45,993 bases of DNA, from positions 1 through 45,993 of the forward strand of contig JADBXP010000018.1 in NCBI GenBank assembly GCA_020403455.1. The letters run 5' to 3'. Positions 42,726 through 45,993 of this stretch are shown here, piece by piece. The first letter of the stretch is position 1. Every line of letters begins with the position of its first letter. The stretch is from Chitinophagaceae bacterium (GTDB lineage Bacteria > Bacteroidota > Bacteroidia > Chitinophagales > Chitinophagaceae). Made by a program: the position numbers and the translations under genes. The notes below the pieces were generated by a model. It worked only from the letters and a program-made list of their open reading frames with translations. It did no database searches and had not been told where the DNA came from.

Positions 42726-42750
42726 CTGACATAATGTGCAAAAATGTCAG
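42726..42750. promoter_or_regulatory. Inverted repeat CTGACAT-N11-ATGTCAG upstream of dnaK
   Basis: Arms CTGACAT (42726-42732) and ATGTCAG (42744-42750) are perfect over seven bases with an 11-base spacer. It is 53 bp upstream of the dnaK start. On the minus strand the repeat contains CATTTTTG, one base off the -7 consensus TAnnTTTG, so a protein bound here would overlap the promoter. It is not the CIRCE element bound by HrcA. Confidence 0.5.
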
Positions 42751-42824
42751 TTATAGATAGCCGGACTGGTATAGGTTGACAGCAGTAAGGGCATTTTGGG
42801 TAAAAATGACATAACAAATAGGTG

Positions 42825-43328
42825 TCAGCGAGGGTTCGCCGGGGGGCGGAAGGTGTAATGTTTCTGGGATAGATAGCTGAAGGTCACGACAAAAAGGGTC
42901 GTAAGTATCTTGGAAGGTGTAGGGTACCAGCTCCAATAATCAACGAAAAGCTTCAGGAAGACGTAGTTGAGAAGAATACAGATAAATACCACAGCAAAAT
43001 AACGTCCCAATTGCGTGCGTTTAGCGACCTCTGTCTGCTGAAAGACTACGTAACGACTCAGGTAGAACCCCACGGGAAAGGTAAAAAAGAAGCTAACGAG
43101 GAAGGCTGCTATATGAGCCCCGATGGTAATGGGGGGAATGTGAACGGGTTGTTCTTTAAAAAGAAAGTGGAAGGCGCAAAAGAAAAGGAAAATATCCAGT
43201 AGGGTATTGGCACCGCCGCAGGCGGCATAGCGGAAGGTTTGCAGGGGGAATATCTTTCGGAATGGCGGATAAAAAGCATCTACCACTTTCAGGATGAGAC
43301 CACGGATAAATGCGTGCAACTTCCTCAT
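42825..43328 (-). CDS. GtrA-like membrane protein
   Basis: The 167-residue protein has four membrane helices in the GtrA arrangement: FRYAACGGANTLLDIFLFF, then AHIAAFLVSFFFTFPVGFYLSRYVVF, then LGRYFAVVFICILLNYVFLKLFV and ILTTLFVVTFSYLSQKHYTF. The conserved F-R-Y-x2-x-G-G start and the terminal S-x2-x-Q-K-x-Y-T-F are present. GtrA-like proteins are thought to flip prenyl-phosphate-linked sugars. It is divergent from argS; a variant -7 element TACCTTCG lies on the minus strand at 43338-43345, about 9 bp upstream. Confidence 0.92.
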   Translation of the reverse strand: MRKLHAFIRGLILKVVDAFYPPFRKIFPLQTFRYAACGGANTLLDIFLFFCAFHFLFKEQPVHIPPITIGAHIAAFLVSFFFTFPVGFYLSRYVVFQQTEVAKRTQLGRYFAVVFICILLNYVFLKLFVDYWSWYPTPSKILTTLFVVTFSYLSQKHYTFRPPANPR

Positions 43329-43337
43329 AGCGAAGGG

Positions 43338-43345
43338 CGAAGGTA
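43338..43345 (-). promoter_or_regulatory. -7-like element (TACCTTCG) of the gtrA-like gene
   Basis: TACCTTCG on the minus strand differs from TAnnTTTG at one position and lies 9 bp before the start at 43328. It and the argS -7 element are only about 14 bp apart on opposite strands. Confidence 0.4.
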
Positions 43346-43358
43346 GGGCTTAATTAGT

Positions 43359-43366
43359 TACTTTTG
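43359..43366 (+). promoter_or_regulatory. -7 promoter element (TACTTTTG) of argS
   Basis: TACTTTTG is a perfect TAnnTTTG. It decides the argS start: the upstream TTG at 43364 lies inside the element and cannot be translated, so the ATG at 43385 is used. Confidence 0.7.
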
Positions 43367-43384
43367 CAGACCTTACTACTACCC

Positions 43385-45172
43385 ATGCGACTTGTACATG
43401 AAATAAAGCAGGAGACAGCAGCGACTTTACAGGCAGCTTATGGAAAGTCATTTCAGCCCGAAGATATCTTGGTCAATGCCACCAAGCCGGAGTTTACCGG
43501 AGATTATACGGTGGTATTGTTTGCATTGGTGAAGCCATTGGGGGTATCTCCTGCGGAGTTGGGGGAGCGCCTGGGAGCGATGCTGGTAGCAAGAAGACCC
43601 GACCTGTTCGCTTCCTACAATTTGATCAAAGGATTTTTAAACTTAGAGGTGCAGGCAGCCTTTTGCAGCCGCTGGCTGGAAGGTAGTTATGCAGAGCGCA
43701 CCTATGGCTTTGTGCAGGAAAAGCGCGAGCGGATCATGGTGGAATATTCCTCTCCCAATACCAATAAGCCCTTGCATCTCGGGCATTTGCGCAATAACTT
43801 TTTAGGAAGCAGCATCGCATCGATACTCGAAGCGAACGGACATGAAGTCGTCAAGACCTGTATTGTGAATGACCGCGGCATACATATATGCAAGAGCATG
43901 ATAGCCTGGCAGCGGTATGGCGGGGGTGCGACGCCGGCTACTACTCAAACCAAGGGGGATCATTTTGTAGGGGATTATTATGTACGGTTCAATGAGGCAT
44001 TGAAGGAAGAGGTGGAAGCGGGGATAGCGCGCGGACTCAGCAAGGAGCAGGCAGAGAAAGAGGCGCCCATTATGAAGGCGGCGCAGGAGATGTTGTTGTT
44101 GTGGGAGCAGGGTGATGAGGCAACGGTGAATTTATGGAAGAACATGAATGGCTGGGTATATGAGGGGTTTGATGCAACGTATCGCCGCATTGGCAGTACG
44201 TTTCACAAGACCTACTATGAGAGCAATACTTATTTGTTGGGAAAGGATTTGGTGCAGGTTGGTTTGAAAAAGGGTGTTTTCTTTCAGAAGCCGGATGGCA
44301 GTGTGTGGATTGATTTAACGGCGGACGGGTTAGATGAGAAGTTGGTACAGCGCAGTGATGGCACGTCGGTATATATTACGCAGGACATAGGTTTAGCGGA
44401 GCAAAAGCGGTTAGAGTTTCAAGCGGAGCAGAGTATATATGTGGTAGGTGATGAGCAGAATTATCATTTCAAGGTGCTCAAGTTGATTTGTCAGAAATTG
44501 GGTTTGCCTTCGGCGGATGGCATTTATCATCTCAGTTATGGGATGGTGGAGTTGCCGACGGGGAAGATGAAGAGTCGCGAGGGCACGGTGGTCGATGCGG
44601 ATGATTTATTGGATGATATGTTACGGATAGCGGGTGCGAAGACGGCGGAGTTGGGGAAGGTGAATGATTTCAGTGAGGAGGAGTTACAGCATTTGAATGA
44701 GGTGATTGGGTTAGGGGCTTTGAAGTTCTTTTTGTTGCGGGTAGATCCCCGGAAGAAGATGGTTTTTAATCCAGAGGAGAGCATCGATTTTCATGGGTTT
44801 ACCGGACCGTTCATACAGTATACGCATGCCCGTATTTGCAGCATTTTGAGGAAGGCGGGTACTGCGGCCGGGGTGCAGGTAGAGGCTGGTGTTGAGGAGT
44901 TCTGGATGCCGGAGGAGCGGGAGTTGGTGTTAGCGTTGGAGACATTTCCGGCGGTGATTGAGGAGGCGGCGCGACAGCATGATCCCTCACAGCTCGCTAT
45001 TTTTACGTACCAGGTGGCAAAGATTTTCAATGGTTTATACGCAGCTCATTCCATAGCCGGGGCGCCCACGGCGGGGTATAAGCGCCGGCGGTTACAGTTA
45101 GCTGAGTTAACGATGCAAGTGATCAGGAATGGCATGGGGTTATTGGGTATTTCGGTACCTGATCGGATGTAA
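43385..45172 (+). CDS. argS: Arginyl-tRNA synthetase
   Basis: The 595-residue class I synthetase charges tRNA-Arg. It has the N-terminal additional domain (1-90) and the HIGH-like HLGH at 131-134 (PNTNKPLHLGHLRN). The Rossmann catalytic core follows, with the KMSKS-like KMKSREGTVVDADDLLDDM, and then the helical anticodon-binding DALR-type domain ending LLGISVPDRM. Length is typical. From about 43920 on, the codons shift to G-ending choices (GAG, TTG, GCG, GGG), unlike its neighbours. Confidence 0.97.
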   Translation: MRLVHEIKQETAATLQAAYGKSFQPEDILVNATKPEFTGDYTVVLFALVKPLGVSPAELGERLGAMLVARRPDLFASYNLIKGFLNLEVQAAFCSRWLEGSYAERTYGFVQEKRERIMVEYSSPNTNKPLHLGHLRNNFLGSSIASILEANGHEVVKTCIVNDRGIHICKSMIAWQRYGGGATPATTQTKGDHFVGDYYVRFNEALKEEVEAGIARGLSKEQAEKEAPIMKAAQEMLLLWEQGDEATVNLWKNMNGWVYEGFDATYRRIGSTFHKTYYESNTYLLGKDLVQVGLKKGVFFQKPDGSVWIDLTADGLDEKLVQRSDGTSVYITQDIGLAEQKRLEFQAEQSIYVVGDEQNYHFKVLKLICQKLGLPSADGIYHLSYGMVELPTGKMKSREGTVVDADDLLDDMLRIAGAKTAELGKVNDFSEEELQHLNEVIGLGALKFFLLRVDPRKKMVFNPEESIDFHGFTGPFIQYTHARICSILRKAGTAAGVQVEAGVEEFWMPEERELVLALETFPAVIEEAARQHDPSQLAIFTYQVAKIFNGLYAAHSIAGAPTAGYKRRRLQLAELTMQVIRNGMGLLGISVPDRM

Positions 45173-45211
45173 TTGTTCTGGCTGGTGGGTGTAATATTCA
45201 ATCCTTTTAAT

Positions 45212-45219
45212 TAACTTTG
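45212..45219 (+). promoter_or_regulatory. -7 promoter element (TAACTTTG) of the tRNA-Leu gene
   Basis: TAACTTTG is a perfect TAnnTTTG ending 8 bp before the first base of the tRNA, the distance expected for a stable-RNA promoter. Confidence 0.65.
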
Positions 45220-45227
45220 CGTTCCCT

Positions 45228-45311
45228 GCGGAGGTGGCGAAATTGGTAGACGCACTACTTTGAGGTGGTAGCGGGGTAACAGCCGTGGGAGTTCGAATCT
45301 CCTCTTCCGCA
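45228..45311 (+). tRNA. tRNA-Leu (anticodon GAG)
   Basis: The acceptor stem GCGGAGG pairs with CTTCCGC and is followed by discriminator A at 45311. The D arm contains the TGGTAGA loop. The anticodon stem CTACT/GGTAG holds a seven-base loop with GAG at positions 34-36. A long class II variable arm (CGGGGTAACAGCCGTG) is present, and the T arm GGGAG-TTCGAAT-CTCC is standard. The 3' CCA is not encoded. It reads CUC/CUU leucine codons. A terminator begins 2 bp after. Confidence 0.95.
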
Positions 45312-45312
45312 C

Positions 45313-45345
45313 AAACGCCCTTCCGCTGAAAGCGGGGGGCGTTTT
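45313..45345 (+). terminator. Terminator after tRNA-Leu, left part of a competing hairpin pair
   Basis: AAACGCCCTTCCGCT pairs with AGCGGGGGGCGTTT (small mismatches) around a short GAA loop, followed by only a few T's. The right arm can instead pair with a second AAAACGCCC copy at 45389-45397 to form a larger hairpin (45337-45397). Confidence 0.7.
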
Positions 45346-45397
45346 CACTTGCGAACGAAGAAAGCTTGCTTTCGAGAGTGAGCAAGGGAAAACGCCC
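45337..45397. repeat. Large inverted repeat (16-base arms) after tRNA-Leu
   Basis: GGGCGTTTTCACTTGC (45337-45352) and GCAAGGGAAAACGCCC (45382-45397) pair over 15 of 16 bases. The loop itself contains a smaller hairpin GAAAG-CTTG-CTTTC. The left arm overlaps the tRNA terminator stem, so the two structures are mutually exclusive. Confidence 0.75.
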
Positions 45398-45402
45398 AAC
45401 CG

Positions 45403-45448
45403 TCCGCCTTTGGCGGATGGTAAGGGCTTTGGGTACGCGCCCCATTCT
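45403..45448. repeat. Hairpin plus 28-bp repeat block, copy 1
   Basis: A short hairpin (TCCGCC-TTT-GGCGGA, 45403-45417) is followed by the 28-bp block at 45421-45448, which begins TAAGGGCTTTGGG and ends CCCCATTCT. The same block is identical at 45538-45565. Confidence 0.8.
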
Positions 45449-45520
45449 GAGATCAGCGCAGCTAACCTCTTTTACTGCATTCCGAAAATTTCCTGCCTAA
45501 GCAGACAATAAAAAAGACCT

Positions 45521-45565
45521 TTCCACCGAAGGTGGAATAAGGGCTTTGGGTACGCGCCCCATTCT
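45521..45565. repeat. Hairpin plus 28-bp repeat block, copy 2
   Basis: A hairpin of different sequence but the same design (TTCCACC-GAA-GGTGGAA, 45521-45537) is directly followed by the 28-bp block at 45538-45565. The block is identical to copy 1 at 117 bp spacing. Confidence 0.8.
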
Positions 45566-45584
45566 TTGAAGCCAGTGTGGGTGT

Positions 45585-45993
45585 GTAGTTTGAGTGTGGT
45601 ATCTAATTCACTGCCAATAAAGAAAAACTTCTCCGAATAGTCTTACACCAGAGGCGCACAGGCTGCTGCAGCGAAGCTAAGCAGGACTATGCGGCATGGG
45701 AAAATATCACACTCGCTCTCAAACCTTGTGCGCCGCAGGCGTATCACACTCATTATTACTTTATTACATGTTAACGCCGCAAAGTCCTCCTCCTGCGTCG
45801 GAGAGACTTTTCGGAGGAGGTAAATGCAAGGATGGGTATGTAGTTTGAGTGTTGTTAATTCTTTACATTCCAAACAATTAGAATCTCCTCCGAATAGGCT
45901 CTGCTGCGCCGGAGGTGCAGGAGGACTATGCGGCATGGGAAAATATCGCACTCCCTCTCAAACCTTGTGCGCCGCAGGCGTATCACGCTGGTA
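45585..45993. repeat. Two tandem copies of a 239-255 bp non-coding repeat, running off the window
   Basis: A 64-bp block at 45684-45747 recurs at 45923-45986 with only two differences (239 bp apart). A 13-bp block at 45585-45597 recurs at 45840-45852 (255 bp apart). The intervening part of copy 1 holds a strong hairpin, CCTCCTCC (45786-45793) with GGAGGAGG (45813-45820). No coding sequence is convincing here: the 102-codon minus-strand frame at 45643-45951 changes reading frame between the repeats. Confidence 0.8.

Noticed and set aside
42674..42824. HrcA/CIRCE element upstream of dnaK
   Set aside because: The palindrome there (CTGACAT/ATGTCAG) does not match TTAGCACTC-N9-GAGTGCTAA.
42807..42827. 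Second TGACA/TGTCA repeat upstream of dnaK
   Set aside because: Arms are only five bases, the spacing differs from the first repeat, and it overlaps the end of the gtrA-like gene; probably chance.
43364..43384. TTG start for argS
   Set aside because: The TTG lies within the perfect -7 element TACTTTTG, so it precedes the transcription start.
45140..45445. Minus-strand 101-codon frame across the tRNA
   Set aside because: It runs through tRNA-Leu and its terminator hairpins; not a gene.
45643..45951. Minus-strand 102-codon frame in the terminal repeats
   Set aside because: The two repeat copies inside it are read in different frames, and no protein-like conservation is visible.
1..45993. CRISPR arrays, rRNA genes, prophage structural genes
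   Set aside because: No regularly spaced direct repeats with unique spacers, no rRNA segments and no phage proteins were seen.

Overview
The window looks like a chromosomal segment of a Bacteroidota bacterium, most likely of the Chitinophagaceae/Chitinophagales. The evidence is the protein families (DUF4954 behind glmS, DUF5683 behind parB, PorT-like barrels, LytS/LytTR pairs, CarboxypepD_reg-like and lipocalin-like secreted proteins) and the repeated Bacteroidota -7 promoter element TAnnTTTG, or close variants, in front of genes and of the tRNA. Shine-Dalgarno sequences are weak or absent, as expected for this phylum.

Region 1 (1 to about 19,000) is visibly AT-rich and accessory in character. 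It opens with the last 27 codons of an IS3-type transposase. A LytS/LytTR two-component pair follows on the minus strand. After that nearly everything lies on the plus strand as small, mostly single genes: six lipoproteins, a lipocalin-like/SnoaL-like secreted protein, a CarboxypepD_reg-like protein, a GNAT acetyltransferase, a seven-blade propeller lipoprotein, an NfeD/flotillin pair, VOC proteins, a flavodoxin-fold reductase and a SRPBCC protein. The most organised element is a tight cluster at 12234-15054: a small secreted protein, a CPBP membrane protease, a LytS-type kinase and a LytTR regulator. The last three are joined by ATGA overlaps, and a perfect inverted repeat lies upstream of the cluster. 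Gene decay is visible: the C-terminal remnant of a metallophosphoesterase (3075-3380) and a PH-like membrane protein gene with a TAG near its start (15199-15651).

Region 2 (about 19,000 to 45,200) is GC-richer and mostly housekeeping: a SET protein and mgtE (divergent), a GNAT, glmS with DUF4954, a barrel protein, a metallophosphoesterase, parA-parB-DUF5683, dapB, an Rrf2 regulator, TM2/DUF2752 membrane proteins, a threonine dehydrogenase-like epimerase, kdsA, pspC, aconitase, an SDR, dnaK, gtrA-like and argS. Between DUF5683 and dapB sits a two-gene accessory module, a DUF6934-like gene broken by one in-frame TGA plus an unlisted 52-codon partner. It appears to interrupt a normally compact operon.

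Region 3 (45,228 to the end) is tRNA-Leu(GAG), a terminator that competes with a second large hairpin, and then non-coding repeats: a 28-bp block present twice, each copy preceded by a hairpin of different sequence, and a unit of about 240-255 bp present twice and running off the edge.

No CRISPR array, rRNA, complete prophage or complete mobile element was seen. The best candidates for something undescribed are the secreted protein/CPBP/LytS/LytTR cluster, the DUF6934-like pair and the structured repeats after the tRNA. All functions are inferred from sequence patterns read by eye.
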